Positions 17,588-26,193 are shown, counted from the stretch's first letter. The stretch is DNA of 41,520 nt from Desulfobacteraceae bacterium (GCA_024225635.1 JAAEMK010001345.1:1-41520), one strand, 5' to 3'. The notes: generated from the letters alone by a model not told the origin. Made by a program: numbers and translations.

Positions 17588-17769
17588 CCCACCCCTTCAC
17601 CCCATCCGGCACGCTTGAATTCCAACCACCCCTGAAAGCTGTAACATCCCCCCGGGGCACCATCCTTGGCGCCCCTTCAGGAGAATGAACGCCCCGGATT
17701 TCCGTGGCCGTTTACCATTCCGCACTCATTACCTTTTGCATTATCTTCAAAAAAAGTAATGGAATATTA

Positions 17770-17797
17770 TTGACATAGAATTAATTATGCATATTAT
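17770..17797 (+). promoter_or_regulatory. Sigma-70-like promoter of the hsp20 pair
   Basis: TTGACA (17770-17775), a 16-bp spacer and TATTAT (17792-17797) lie 66 bp before the first hsp20 start. No sigma-32 consensus or perfect CIRCE element was seen. Confidence 0.5.
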
Positions 17798-17862
17798 TGT
17801 TTCCAAGAGAGAGAAACAAACGGGCTGAAGCCCAAACAACAATCCATAGAAAAGGAGATCGT

Positions 17863-18312
17863 ATGATGTTTGCAAACCTGAGAGATATAGACCGGATGTT
17901 CGGAAACATGGACCTGCTTCAAGGCAAACTGGACAGGCTGTTCAACGAAGTCAACAGAACCCGCGGGTATGACAGGCCCTCGGCAGTCGCAGACAGCACC
18001 CCACGGACAAACCTCTATGACAGGGGAGATAACTTTGAAATCCTGGCCGAGCTTCCCGGCTTTTCCAAGGATGATCTCAACGTCAAGATCCAGGGCAACT
18101 ACCTTGAGCTCAAGGGAACCCGAAAAGCCGACGCGCCGGAAGGATACTCCAGCCAACGGGCCGAACGGGGCGCCACCAAATTTTCACGAAGCTTTACACT
18201 GCCCTCGGATGTGGACGCCACCAGGGTCGAGGCGATGCTGGAAAACGGATTTCTGACCCTGAGACTGCCGAAATCAGAGGCTGCGAAACCCAGGCAGATC
18301 ACCATTAAGTAA
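17863..18312 (+). CDS. Hsp20/alpha-crystallin small heat-shock protein
   Basis: This 149-residue chaperone has an alpha-crystallin domain from about residue 45 (TNLYDRGDNFEILAELPGFSKDDLNVKIQGN) to VEAMLENGFLTLRLPKSE. The hydrophobic N-terminal arm carries the MFGNMD motif. It holds unfolding proteins as ATP-independent oligomers. The C-terminal I-x-I anchor is present as QITIK. AAAGGAG precedes the ATG. It forms an operon with the next Hsp20, with which it shares the last 36 coding bases almost exactly. Confidence 0.93.
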   Translation: MMFANLRDIDRMFGNMDLLQGKLDRLFNEVNRTRGYDRPSAVADSTPRTNLYDRGDNFEILAELPGFSKDDLNVKIQGNYLELKGTRKADAPEGYSSQRAERGATKFSRSFTLPSDVDATRVEAMLENGFLTLRLPKSEAAKPRQITIK

Positions 18313-18376
18313 CACCTGCGATAATAAACAGACATAAACAAACAAATACGAATATCATTCATACAGGAGATTAATC

Positions 18377-18763
18377 ATGAGCGAGAGAACAGAACTTGTC
18401 AAAAAAGAAGAAACAACACCTGAGAACACCCGTCGCATCCCCAAGGTAAAGCCTTTGGTGGACATTTACGAAAACGAAGACGAAATTTTACTCCATGCCG
18501 ACATGCCCGGTGTGACAAAGGAGGATATCTCCATCAACATCGACAACGGCAAGCTCCATCTCACCGGCGTCAGGGGGCTCAAGACGGAGGGAGCGGCCAA
18601 CTGGGTGGAGTTCGGGGATGTGGAATATGTCAGGAGCTTTTCCGTGCCCCAGACCATTGATATCGAAAAGGTCAATGCCGAGCTAAAGGACGGCGTACTG
18701 AAGCTCCACCTGCCGAAATCAGAGGCTGCAAAGCCCAGGCAGATCGAAATCAAGGCGGCTTGA
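18377..18763 (+). CDS. Second Hsp20 small heat-shock protein
   Basis: This 128-residue alpha-crystallin-domain protein (PLVDIYENEDEILLHADMPG ... LKDGVLKLHLPKSEAAKP) has a short charged N-terminal arm instead of the hydrophobic arm of its neighbour. Class A/B Hsp20 pairs often co-assemble, so hetero-oligomers are likely (inference). It ends with the I-x-I motif IEIKAA. The gap from the first gene is 64 bp and a terminator follows. Confidence 0.92.
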   Translation: MSERTELVKKEETTPENTRRIPKVKPLVDIYENEDEILLHADMPGVTKEDISINIDNGKLHLTGVRGLKTEGAANWVEFGDVEYVRSFSVPQTIDIEKVNAELKDGVLKLHLPKSEAAKPRQIEIKAA

Positions 18764-18806
18764 CAGGCCCATGCGCACCACCCGTAACATTCGCGACCTT
18801 GTTAGG

Positions 18807-18842
18807 AGCGGGAGATCGTCCCCGGACCATCTCCCGCTTTTC
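18807..18842 (+). terminator. Intrinsic terminator of the hsp20 operon
   Basis: A 10-bp stem AGCGGGAGAT/ATCTCCCGCT (18807-18816 and 18829-18838) is followed by a short T-run. It lies 43 bp after the second hsp20 stop and before the convergent amidohydrolase. Confidence 0.75.
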
Positions 18843-18869
18843 GCCAACACAGCAAAACTAAGTAAATTT

Positions 18870-19790
18870 CTACAGGCGGATATCAAAGAGCTCGGCGGCG
18901 TTTTTCCAGGTGATCCGGGCCATGGATTCCCTGGAAAGCCCCGAGTTCTCAAGGGCCTTGAGCTCCCTGTCCCAGGCATAGGGGATGTTGGGAAAATCCG
19001 AGCCGTAGAGAATCCTGTCCGGCCTGAGTTCCAAAAGGTCCACCGGAGAATCCACCGGCAGGTAGTCGGTAACGGCCATGGCCGTATCCAGCCATAGGTT
19101 GTCATATTCATCGATAAGGCGGGAGTACGCCTCATACTCGTCCATGCCGAAATGGGGTATGCACAGCCGTAGATCCGGATAGGTGCGGATCACCTGCTCG
19201 ATCCTTCCGGCGGAGCACAGTTCATAGGGATCGCAGTCATAGGCCGGGCTTTTGGGTTCCCGTCCCCCATGTATCACCATGGGCATTCCCCTGCGGGCGC
19301 AAAGCTCGTAAATGGGTTCCATGGCCTTGCCCACAGGGTCAAAGCACTGGACATGGACGTGGAGCTTCACCCCCTTGAGACCTTGGTCAAAAGCGCGGTC
19401 CAGGATCTCCACCGCCCCCTCCTCCCCGGGAAACACCGTTGCAAGTCCTGTGAGACGGCCCTTGAACTCAGCCACCTTCCTCACCATGTAATCGTTGAGC
19501 CAAGCCGCCATTCCGGGTTTGTGGGCGTACTGAAAGGCAACCACATGGTCAACGTTTCGTTCAAACAGAAAAGTGAGAAGATCGGAGGAGCCAAGCTTAT
19601 AGCGCACGGGCCAGCCGTAGGTGTCGAACCAGTCCCATACGGCGTCAAAGATCATCTTTGGGAATAGGTGAACATGGCTGTCGATGACGCGGCCCATGGT
19701 GGAAGGAACGGCCGGGCCCTCGATGTCGTTCAATCCGGGCAACGGGGTTTCCACGCCAAGGTATCCGCCAACAACGTCTTTCTCGTCCAA
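18870..19790 (-). CDS. Amidohydrolase family (COG2159-type) metal-dependent hydrolase
   Basis: This 306-residue TIM-barrel enzyme of the amidohydrolase-2 group has metal-ligand motifs in order: DSHVHLFP, GVKLHVH, MVIHGG, CIPHFGMDEYE and ILYGSDFP (the final Asp). Relatives hydrolyse or decarboxylate aromatic and other ring compounds; the substrate is unknown. The start is a TTG with AAGGAGG upstream. It follows the S4 and DUF2284 genes on the same strand after 107 bp. Confidence 0.85.
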   Translation of the reverse strand: MDEKDVVGGYLGVETPLPGLNDIEGPAVPSTMGRVIDSHVHLFPKMIFDAVWDWFDTYGWPVRYKLGSSDLLTFLFERNVDHVVAFQYAHKPGMAAWLNDYMVRKVAEFKGRLTGLATVFPGEEGAVEILDRAFDQGLKGVKLHVHVQCFDPVGKAMEPIYELCARRGMPMVIHGGREPKSPAYDCDPYELCSAGRIEQVIRTYPDLRLCIPHFGMDEYEAYSRLIDEYDNLWLDTAMAVTDYLPVDSPVDLLELRPDRILYGSDFPNIPYAWDRELKALENSGLSRESMARITWKNAAELFDIRL

Positions 19791-19897
19791 ACCGCCTCCT
19801 TATTATCTTATTGTTGCGGAATCACTCCTCAAGTCCCAGGTGATTCCGAAAAACACCATGATGGACCCGGTTACCACGTCAAGGCGTATCCATGGTT

Positions 19898-20497
19898 TTA
19901 ATCCCCCATCAACACCATTCCGGCCATCATGCCCGTTTTCACCTCTTCGGCGTCGGTGGTTTGGGTGATGATCTCCATCTTCCAGCCCAAAAGCTTTGTC
20001 AGCTCCAGGAAATCCACGCCCATGCCTGACATGGACTGGCGCGCCTTGTCCGGATTCCGGCACCCGCCGGTTCCGGTAAGGACCCGGCAGCCCAGGTATT
20101 CGTTGCAGAAGACCAGTTTGCACGATCCCCCGGCAAACCCCTTGGCCCTGCCGTATCCGTTGGCCAGGGCAAACAGCTCCAACCCGGAGGCGGTCTCATG
20201 GATAACCCGGGTCACCTCGTGGCGCTCCTCGGAAAGCAGTATCCTGGTCGGCACATCAAACTTGAACACCAGGACCTGCCCAAAGGTCTTGAGGTACTCC
20301 CGGAACCAGTCCGGCCCCTTGACATGGGGGGGACAGCTCATGGAACTGCCGTACCCCGGGCACCCGGGCGATTTACAGAATTCAATAAACTTGTTGTCCA
20401 CCGGCACCTGGCCGGGTTCGATGATGCTCACGCCGCTTATGCCGAGTGTTGCTGCATGGGCCAGGATCTTCTCCGTTCTTTCCCGCTTCTCCACCAT
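19898..20497 (-). CDS. DUF2284 cysteine-rich metal-binding protein
   Basis: This 199-residue protein has the DUF2284 cysteine pattern: FCKSPGCPGYGSSMSCPPH in the first third and C-KLVFC...YLGC...GGC in the middle. The cysteines probably hold an Fe-S cluster or zinc. DUF2284 proteins are common in anaerobes and of unknown function. The ATG is 6 bp after the S4 gene stop and has TAGGAG upstream, so the two are co-transcribed. Confidence 0.85.
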   Translation of the reverse strand: MVEKRERTEKILAHAATLGISGVSIIEPGQVPVDNKFIEFCKSPGCPGYGSSMSCPPHVKGPDWFREYLKTFGQVLVFKFDVPTRILLSEERHEVTRVIHETASGLELFALANGYGRAKGFAGGSCKLVFCNEYLGCRVLTGTGGCRNPDKARQSMSGMGVDFLELTKLLGWKMEIITQTTDAEEVKTGMMAGMVLMGD

Positions 20498-20503
20498 GGG
20501 CTC

Positions 20504-20725
20504 CTATAGGATGATCTTCAATGTATGGTCCGCGAACTCGATGACATCCCCGGCAAAAATCTTCTTTCGCTTGCGGGTCTCGGTCCGGCCGTTGACGGTC
20601 ACCATTCCTTCAGCGATAACGTGCTTTGCCTCTCCGCCGCTCATGACCAGGTTTTCAAATTTTAAAATTTTATAGAGCTCCACGGGCTCCGTGTCGATTT
20701 TTACCTCGTCCATCTTCTTCAGCAT
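20504..20725 (-). CDS. S4-domain RNA-binding protein (YbcJ-like)
   Basis: This 73-residue single S4 domain has the core pattern LYKILKFENLVMSGGEAKHVIAEGMVTVNG and then a basic KRKK before the closing strand, as in YbcJ/YaaA-type proteins that bind structured RNA or ribosomes. An internal ATG at codon 5 is an alternative start. It is first in an operon with DUF2284. Confidence 0.85.
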   Translation of the reverse strand: MLKKMDEVKIDTEPVELYKILKFENLVMSGGEAKHVIAEGMVTVNGRTETRKRKKIFAGDVIEFADHTLKIIL

Positions 20726-20872
20726 CTCTCTCTTAAAAGGGTTGATTCTCAGCAGGAGATCACCGTTCCTGCAACAGAAGGACTATAACCACATTGAGCC
20801 CCTTAATCAATAATTATCCTTTAATCCACAAAGCCGGACTCCTGGATTTCAGCTCTCGATTTCTTATTTTTT

Positions 20873-22096
20873 TTATTTTGGATTGATGGCCAGAAATTCG
20901 TCGGCCATGGTGACCGCATCCCGGTAAGCGTCCTTCATGGTTTCCACAGGGATAGAGAGACGCCGGCTGTGGTGCCTGAGATTTTCCCAGTCTCCCCTCA
21001 TGAAATCCGTGATGACCCCGAAGAATTGGGCAAGCTCCTTGTTCCGGCCCAACAGGGCCTGTTTGATGCGGCGGGTAAATGGAAGATCCCGCAACACCTC
21101 CTCCATGGGCATGTCCAGCATGGCGTCAATGTTCCGAAACAACCCCAGTGTGAACAACTCTTCGTCTGAAAAGCCGGTTTCCACCTCCTGTCCCAGGAGT
21201 TCACACATCCGCCCTGTGATAATGGCTGTGGCGACAATCTCTTTCGGCTTTCCTGCCGCAAGTCCGGCCGACGCGATCAGAAGAATGAACTTCTTGATCT
21301 CCCTCTCTCCCATGAGGGTCACGGCATCCTTCACCGAATCCACGGGAATCGTCCGCCGGTAATAGGCCGAGTTGATGAACTTGAGAAGACGAAAGGAGAT
21401 GGAAACATCTTCCCGGATCATCCGGGTCAGCCGGGAAAAATCGATCTCCTTTACCGATACCTGGGCGATGAGCCGTATCAGGCTGATCTTTACAACCGGA
21501 ATACTCTTGTTGGTAAGGATCATGGGTTTTTCAAAGAAATAACCCTGGAAAAAATGGAACCCCATTTCCAGGGCCTTCTTGAACTCCCCATGGGTTTCGA
21601 TCTTTTCAGCCAGGAACTTGAGGTTGGGGAACCCTGAAAGGGCGGTCATCATTTTCTCGATTTCCTCTATGGAAGATCCCCTGAAATCGAATTTGACAAT
21701 GTCGGCATTCCGGATAAGGGGCGTAAGCTCCGGGGAATAGAGAAAATCATCCAGAACGATGCGAAACCCCTTTTTTTTAAGCCGGGTGAGCGCCCGGATC
21801 ACTTTTTTATCCGGGTTGACATCCTCCAGCACCTCTATGACCACATTCTTTTTTGGGAAAAAAAGGGGGATTTCATGCTCGATCAGGGCCTGGGGGAAAT
21901 TGATGAAAACAGGCTTTCTCATGGAGATCCAGTTGATGCCCATGGAAAAAAAGGTGTTGGAAAGGAGTCTGAAGGTTGCGGTATCACCATCCATATCCGG
22001 AAAAGAATTTTCAAGCCCGTCCCGGAACAGGAGCTCATAGGCAACCGTCCTTTGCTGCCGGTCCAGAATCGGCTGTCTTGCAACATAAATGTCCAA
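20873..22096 (-). CDS. EAL-HDOD signalling protein (YuxH-like)
   Basis: This 407-residue protein has an N-terminal EAL-like domain (VARQPILDRQQRTVAYELLFRDG ... LAEKIETHGEF ... FFQGYFFEKP) and a C-terminal HDOD domain (about residues 205-395). The EAL motif is YELLF, and several c-di-GMP-phosphodiesterase residues look replaced, as usual in YuxH proteins, so it is probably a signalling scaffold. I chose TTG at 22096, which has AAAGGAG correctly spaced and gives the family start (M)DIYVARQPI; the ATG at 22126 lies before that ribosome-binding site. Confidence 0.85.
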   Translation of the reverse strand: MDIYVARQPILDRQQRTVAYELLFRDGLENSFPDMDGDTATFRLLSNTFFSMGINWISMRKPVFINFPQALIEHEIPLFFPKKNVVIEVLEDVNPDKKVIRALTRLKKKGFRIVLDDFLYSPELTPLIRNADIVKFDFRGSSIEEIEKMMTALSGFPNLKFLAEKIETHGEFKKALEMGFHFFQGYFFEKPMILTNKSIPVVKISLIRLIAQVSVKEIDFSRLTRMIREDVSISFRLLKFINSAYYRRTIPVDSVKDAVTLMGEREIKKFILLIASAGLAAGKPKEIVATAIITGRMCELLGQEVETGFSDEELFTLGLFRNIDAMLDMPMEEVLRDLPFTRRIKQALLGRNKELAQFFGVITDFMRGDWENLRHHSRRLSIPVETMKDAYRDAVTMADEFLAINPK

Positions 22097-22138
22097 GAAG
22101 GTCTCCTTTTCCTTTAACAGTAACATCTATAGCTCAGG

Positions 22139-22198
22139 GCACATGAATTGACACCTTCCGCTTATTTATAATGATGAAAAGAGCATCAATTCATGTGC
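22139..22198. repeat. 60-bp element with 13-bp perfect inverted ends
   Basis: GCACATGAATTGA (22139-22151) and its exact complement (22186-22198) flank 34 bp of AT-rich DNA, 43 bp upstream of the EAL-HDOD start. It may be a paired operator or a miniature mobile element. The remaining bases to 22330 show no gene or clear signal. Confidence 0.5.
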
Positions 22199-22387
22199 TC
22201 ATATCTATAACAAAGCCTGTACCAGAACAACCACTCCACGTCATCCCCCCTTGTGAAGGATGAGCATAAGCACAAAAATAACTATACCTATATTGAATAG
22301 CTTAATCAATGATAATCCTATTGTATTTTTTTTAGTTGACACCCTGCAATCCATATACTAATGAAGGTCTCCAATGACATCCTGAAG

Positions 22388-22420
22388 ATGTTGCTCAAAA
22401 ACCGTTGTAAGAAATTTTAA
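22388..22420 (+). CDS. Putative leader peptide, copy 1 (10 aa)
   Basis: The frame reads M-L-L-K-N-R-C-K-K-F-stop and starts 2 nt after the stop of the preceding four-codon frame. The twin at 33629 reads M-S-L-K-K-R-C-K-K-stop. The only length difference between the two is one whole codon (TTT). Keeping the frame through substitutions and a 3-nt indel suggests translation, but two copies are thin evidence. Confidence 0.45.
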   Translation: MLLKNRCKKF

Positions 22421-22429
22421 GCAAACACC

Positions 22430-22481
22430 AAAGGCCATGAAGGCTTGCAGATTTTTTTCTGTATCTTCATGGCCTTTTTTT
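22430..22481 (+). terminator. Intrinsic terminator within leader copy 1
   Basis: Thirteen-base arms AAAGGCCATGAAG (22430-22442) and CTTCATGGCCTTT (22465-22477) enclose an inner GCAGA/TCTGT helix and run into seven Ts. It lies 47 bp before the permease start, so it must be overridden for expression. Confidence 0.8.
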
Positions 22482-22528
22482 GTTGGCGGGAAACGCCTCA
22501 ACCAGTAACGGATTTGGACAAAAGAGCA

Positions 22529-23563
22529 ATGACCACGACCCAGATTATCAACAAAAAAAACCTCTCAATGACCGGCCTGTTCGGGCTTCTTATCATGACC
22601 GCCTTTTTCTGCATGCAGTGCGGAGCATGCAGCATCCCTGTTTCCGCCATTGTAAAGACCATCTCGGCCCACCTCTTCTCTTATCCGGACCTGGACTCCC
22701 TGGAGCGGATTCACAACACCGTGGTGTGGAACATCCGCCTGCCAAGAACCCTGCTGGCCGTTATCGTGGGCGTCTGCCTGGCCACGGCCGGCACGGTGTT
22801 CCAGGGCTGCTTCAAAAACCCCCTGGTGGAACCCTATGTCCTTGGCATCTCCTCCGGCGCCGCCTTTGGCGCCTCCCTGGGCATTGTGTTTCCGGACTTT
22901 TTCCTGTCGGTCCAGCTCCTGGCCTTTGTGTTCGGGTTCCTGGCCGTTGCCATGGCCTACACCATGGCCCGGGTCCGGGGCCAGACCCCGGTGGTCACCC
23001 TGATCCTTGCCGGCGTAATCACGGGCTCCATCTTTTCCGCCTTTGTGGGCATAATCAAGTACGTTGCCCAGGACACGGCCCTGAGGGAGATCGTGTTCTG
23101 GCTCATGGGTGGATTTTACTATGCCGGATGGCGGGATATCGCCATCCTGGTTCCCATTGTCGTGCCCTGCTTTGTGATCATCTGGCTTTCGGGGTGGCGG
23201 ATCAACGTGATCTCCATGGGTGACCAGGAAGCCCAGAGCCTGGGGATAAACCCGGAGACCACCAAGATCCTCCTCATCACCCTTGCCACCCTCATGACCG
23301 CGGCCGCCGTTTCCACCGTGGGCATCATCGCCTGGGTGGGTCTGATGATGCCCCATGCCACACGGATGATCACCGGCCCCGACCACAGGATCGTCATCCC
23401 TGTGGCCGGGATACTGGGGGCCATCTATCTGATCGTCTGCGACACCCTGGCACGGACATTGACAAGCGCCGAGATTCCCATTGGAATCATCACATCCATA
23501 CTTGGAGCCCCCTACCTCTTTTTCCTCATACGGAACAAGGGACAAAGAATATTCGGAGGATAA
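22529..23563 (+). CDS. FecCD/BtuC-type ABC transporter permease
   Basis: This 344-residue permease has about nine or ten hydrophobic segments and FecCD-family landmarks: RLPRTLLAVIVGVCLATAGT, GISSGAAFGASLGI, GDQEAQSLGIN and WVGLMMPHATRM. It should carry a siderophore, corrinoid, haem or (MolB-like) molybdate complex across the inner membrane. The start ATG lies where the two duplicated leaders still match (AAAAGAGCAATGACCAC). It is 1 bp from the ATPase gene. No binding protein is adjacent; a fitting one lies at 34674. Confidence 0.9.
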   Translation: MTTTQIINKKNLSMTGLFGLLIMTAFFCMQCGACSIPVSAIVKTISAHLFSYPDLDSLERIHNTVVWNIRLPRTLLAVIVGVCLATAGTVFQGCFKNPLVEPYVLGISSGAAFGASLGIVFPDFFLSVQLLAFVFGFLAVAMAYTMARVRGQTPVVTLILAGVITGSIFSAFVGIIKYVAQDTALREIVFWLMGGFYYAGWRDIAILVPIVVPCFVIIWLSGWRINVISMGDQEAQSLGINPETTKILLITLATLMTAAAVSTVGIIAWVGLMMPHATRMITGPDHRIVIPVAGILGAIYLIVCDTLARTLTSAEIPIGIITSILGAPYLFFLIRNKGQRIFGG

Positions 23564-23564
23564 C

Positions 23565-24365
23565 ATGCTCACCGTCGACACACTGAATTTCAGCTATACC
23601 AACCGCCCCATCCTTGAGAACATATCCTTCTCCCTTAACAGGGGAGAGCTGTGCGGTCTCTTCGGCCCCAACGGATGCGGCAAGACCACCCTGTTCAAAT
23701 GCTGCCTGAAATTTCTCACCGGCTACAAGGGCGCCATCTCCATCAACGGCATGGACATAAAGAGCATCAAGACACGGGAGATGGCAAAGCTTGTGGCCTA
23801 TGTGCCCCAGGACCATAAACCGCCCTTTCCCTACCTTGTGAAGGAGATGGTGCTCATGGGCAGGACCCCCCACCTGAACGGCTTGTCCGTGCCAAAGGCC
23901 AGGGACATTGAAAAAGCTGAAAAGGCGCTTTCGACCCTGGGCATCGCCCACCTGGGGGACCAGCCCTATGATCTCCTCTCCGGGGGCCAGCGGCAGATGG
24001 TGCTCATCGCAAGGGCCATTGCCCAGGAGACCCGGCTGATCTTCCTGGACGAGCCCACCTCGGCCCTTGACTTCAAAAATCAGCTGGAGATCTGGAAAAC
24101 CTTGAGAACCATTGCCGACCAGGGCATCACCATCCTGGCATGCAGCCACGATCCCAACCATGTGGCCTGGTTCTGCGACACCACCGTGGTCCTGAACGAC
24201 GCTGAAGTGGCCGCGACCGGCTCGCCCGCCACCGTTCTCTGCCAGGAGATGATGGACAACATCTACCAGGGTTCCTGCCAGGTAAGGGACCTTGAGGACA
24301 TAAAGATGATTTTACCAAAGAATATCACCCATAAACGGCTCGCCCGCGAGGAAATCATGGTATAG
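23565..24365 (+). CDS. FecE/BtuD-type ABC transporter ATP-binding protein
   Basis: This 266-residue ATPase has Walker A GPNGCGKTT, a Q-loop in YVPQDHKPPFPY, signature LSGGQRQM, Walker B LIFLDEPTSALD and H-loop CSHDP. It pairs with the upstream permease: the stop and start are 1 bp apart, with CGGAGGA before the ATG. It converges on the hybrid kinase gene. Confidence 0.92.
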   Translation: MLTVDTLNFSYTNRPILENISFSLNRGELCGLFGPNGCGKTTLFKCCLKFLTGYKGAISINGMDIKSIKTREMAKLVAYVPQDHKPPFPYLVKEMVLMGRTPHLNGLSVPKARDIEKAEKALSTLGIAHLGDQPYDLLSGGQRQMVLIARAIAQETRLIFLDEPTSALDFKNQLEIWKTLRTIADQGITILACSHDPNHVAWFCDTTVVLNDAEVAATGSPATVLCQEMMDNIYQGSCQVRDLEDIKMILPKNITHKRLAREEIMV

Positions 24366-24459
24366 TATCCAAGGGCGGCAAAATAAAACGATGTATACGG
24401 CGTTGGAAGGAATTGACTGAAACGGCAAGATACGGGCATGCAAAAATTCCTGGATGGGC

Positions 24460-25977
24460 TTATACGCTTACATCCAGGATTTCCCGGATTACCGATTGCA
24501 TTTTTTCCCAGAAAAAGGGTTTTTTAAGCAATCCCCGAATGCCCGCTTTCTTCAACTCAACTTCATCCAGCGTCAGAAGCCCGGTTACCAGAATGATAGG
24601 GATATCCGGGCGAATTTTCAGCATCTCCCTGCTCAGCTCTATCCCGCTCATTTCCGGCATGATATTATCCGTAATCACAAGATCAAAATCTTCCGGATGA
24701 TTTGTAAAAACGGCCAGGGCTTTCCTGCTTTCCCCACAGGAGGTGACACGATATCCCAGGTCCTGGAGAAGGTTGGTCGATGAACTCAAAAGCATGGGTT
24801 CATCATCCACCAGGAGAATTCTTTCATCTCCGCCGCCTGGAATTTCGAGCTTGACATCCGGTTGGTCGGCTTCATGTTTTTCTTCAATTACGGGAAAATA
24901 GCAATAGAAACGGGCCCCCTCTCCGGGCTCGCTTTCCACGCCTACGGCGCCCTTGTGCCCCAGGACGATTCCATGAACCACGGACAGTCCCAGGCCGCTT
25001 CCCTTTCCAACCGGATTGGTCGTAAAAAAAGGGTCAAAAATGCTGTGGATTATTTCCTTGAGAATGCCCGGCCCATTATCTTTTACTGTAATTTTTGCGT
25101 ATGTTCCCGGTTCAATATTGGGGGTCAGCATCTCAACGGCCCGGCCTTCGACAATAGCCGCTTTTTCGAGATTGACTTCAATTATTCCTCCCCTGTCCTC
25201 CAAGACATGCACCGAATTGGTAACCAGATTTGTCACCACCTGGTGTATCTGTATAGGATCGCCCATGATAATCATATCGTTGTTTTTGATATGGGAACGG
25301 ATATCGATGTTGGAGGGCGTTAAATCCTTCATCATCTTTACAACCTCGGAAACGATATTACTGACATGAAACGGTTTTTTTTCTTTTTCGGTCTGCCGGC
25401 AGAAATCAAGCATCTGCATGATCATGATTTTCGCCCGGTCCGCCGCCTTGAGCACATTTTCCAGGCATTCTATTTTCTCGTTGTCTTTTTCCGAATCCAG
25501 CAATCCCACCGCCCGTTCCGTATATCCGAAGATAATCGACAGTAAATTATTGAAGTCGTGGGCAATACCGCTTGTCAGCACGCCGATGGCTTTAAGTTTC
25601 TGGGTCTGCCGCAGTTGTTTCTCCAGCGCCATCACCTTGGTAAGATCATACACCACGATCAAAACGCTGTCCCGGCCGTCAAAATTTATCATCCGCCCAA
25701 AAAGCGCGGCCGGGAAAACCGTACCGTCCGCCTTTCTGAATGTAGTACGAAAGCCGCTGACTTCACCGTTACTCGACAAAATCTCCAAAAGCGCGTCCCT
25801 GTCCCCGGGGGCATCATACAAAGAAAAGGCTTCAACCCCTTTAAACGCTCCGGCGGAATAGCCGAATACTTCCTGTGCGTTCAAATTGCTAAATAGGATT
25901 TCGCCTTTTTCGGTTGAGACAATCATGGTGACGGGAATCGTTTCCGAGACCACCTCAAACTGCTTTTGCATCCGCAT
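24460..25977 (-). CDS. PAS hybrid histidine kinase with C-terminal receiver
   Basis: This 505-residue cytoplasmic protein has a PAS domain (about residues 5-115), a dimerisation/H-box with IAHDFNNLL (His140), an ATPase domain with N-box NLVTNSV, DNGPGI, FDPFFTT and GKGSGLGLS, then a receiver (about 385-503) with LLVDDEP, phospho-acceptor Asp437 in ITDNIMP and LLKKPF. All catalytic residues are present. It has no membrane segment, so the signal probably comes through the preceding partner-switch proteins. The frame is closed just upstream by a stop inside an 82-bp inverted-repeat element. A coiled-coil start (26083-26159) in another frame may be its original N-terminus. Confidence 0.88.
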   Translation of the reverse strand: MRMQKQFEVVSETIPVTMIVSTEKGEILFSNLNAQEVFGYSAGAFKGVEAFSLYDAPGDRDALLEILSSNGEVSGFRTTFRKADGTVFPAALFGRMINFDGRDSVLIVVYDLTKVMALEKQLRQTQKLKAIGVLTSGIAHDFNNLLSIIFGYTERAVGLLDSEKDNEKIECLENVLKAADRAKIMIMQMLDFCRQTEKEKKPFHVSNIVSEVVKMMKDLTPSNIDIRSHIKNNDMIIMGDPIQIHQVVTNLVTNSVHVLEDRGGIIEVNLEKAAIVEGRAVEMLTPNIEPGTYAKITVKDNGPGILKEIIHSIFDPFFTTNPVGKGSGLGLSVVHGIVLGHKGAVGVESEPGEGARFYCYFPVIEEKHEADQPDVKLEIPGGGDERILLVDDEPMLLSSSTNLLQDLGYRVTSCGESRKALAVFTNHPEDFDLVITDNIMPEMSGIELSREMLKIRPDIPIILVTGLLTLDEVELKKAGIRGLLKKPFFWEKMQSVIREILDVSV

Positions 25978-25997
25978 TTCCGTACTGCCGGAATGAC

Positions 25998-26079
25998 TAT
26001 AGTGCCGGTCAAATGACGTGATGCCAACCTTACCCTATAATAATAAGTAGCGGTATCAATTGGTCTGACCGGAACTATA
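25998..26079. mobile_element. 82-bp MITE-like element with 14-bp inverted ends
   Basis: TATAGTGCCGGTCA (25998-26011) and TGACCGGAACTATA (26066-26079) are inverted copies with one mismatch around an AT-rich core. It carries no coding capacity. It lies exactly between a coiled-coil coding start and the PAS domain of the kinase, and its length breaks the frame. Target duplications are not clear. Confidence 0.5.
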
Positions 26080-26082
26080 ACC

Positions 26083-26159
26083 ACGATTTTAAGCGCGGAT
26101 TCCAGTTTTCTTATTTTTCTTTGCAGCCGCTCTATTTCTTTATCTTTATCGTCCGCCAT
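26083..26159 (-). pseudogene. Detached coiled-coil N-terminus of the hybrid kinase
   Basis: From an ATG at 26159 the frame reads MADDKDKEIERLQRKIRKLE and a few more residues, a heptad-patterned helix like those that precede PAS domains in cytosolic kinases. It then enters the 82-bp inverted-repeat element and meaningless sequence. It lies 34 bp after the STAS gene stop. Either it was the true start of the kinase, or it is a separate tiny frame. Confidence 0.4.
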
Positions 26160-26193
26160 GTCGGTTCCCCGGTGCCCGTTTCGGTTTTAAGCA

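Larger units (their letters stand above)
22336..22528 (+). promoter_or_regulatory. Attenuator-type leader, copy 1 (before the FecC-like gene)
   Basis: In order: the box TTGACACCCTG (22336-22346), a Shine-Dalgarno-like AAGG, a four-codon frame ATG-ACA-TCC-TGA (22374-22385), a ten-residue frame (22388-22420), a long intrinsic terminator (22430-22481), a small GGCG/CGCC hairpin, then the permease ATG at 22529. The same order and most of the sequence recur at 33577-33766. A terminator between promoter and first gene points to conditional read-through. No B12 box or other riboswitch core I know was recognised. Confidence 0.7.

Noticed and set aside
22336-22528. Cobalamin or Moco riboswitch
   Set aside because: No B12 box and no recognisable Moco motif core; the leader is also shorter than a cobalamin riboswitch.
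22565-23581. 338-codon minus-strand open frame
   Set aside because: Antisense shadow of the FecC-like permease, with no protein-like features.
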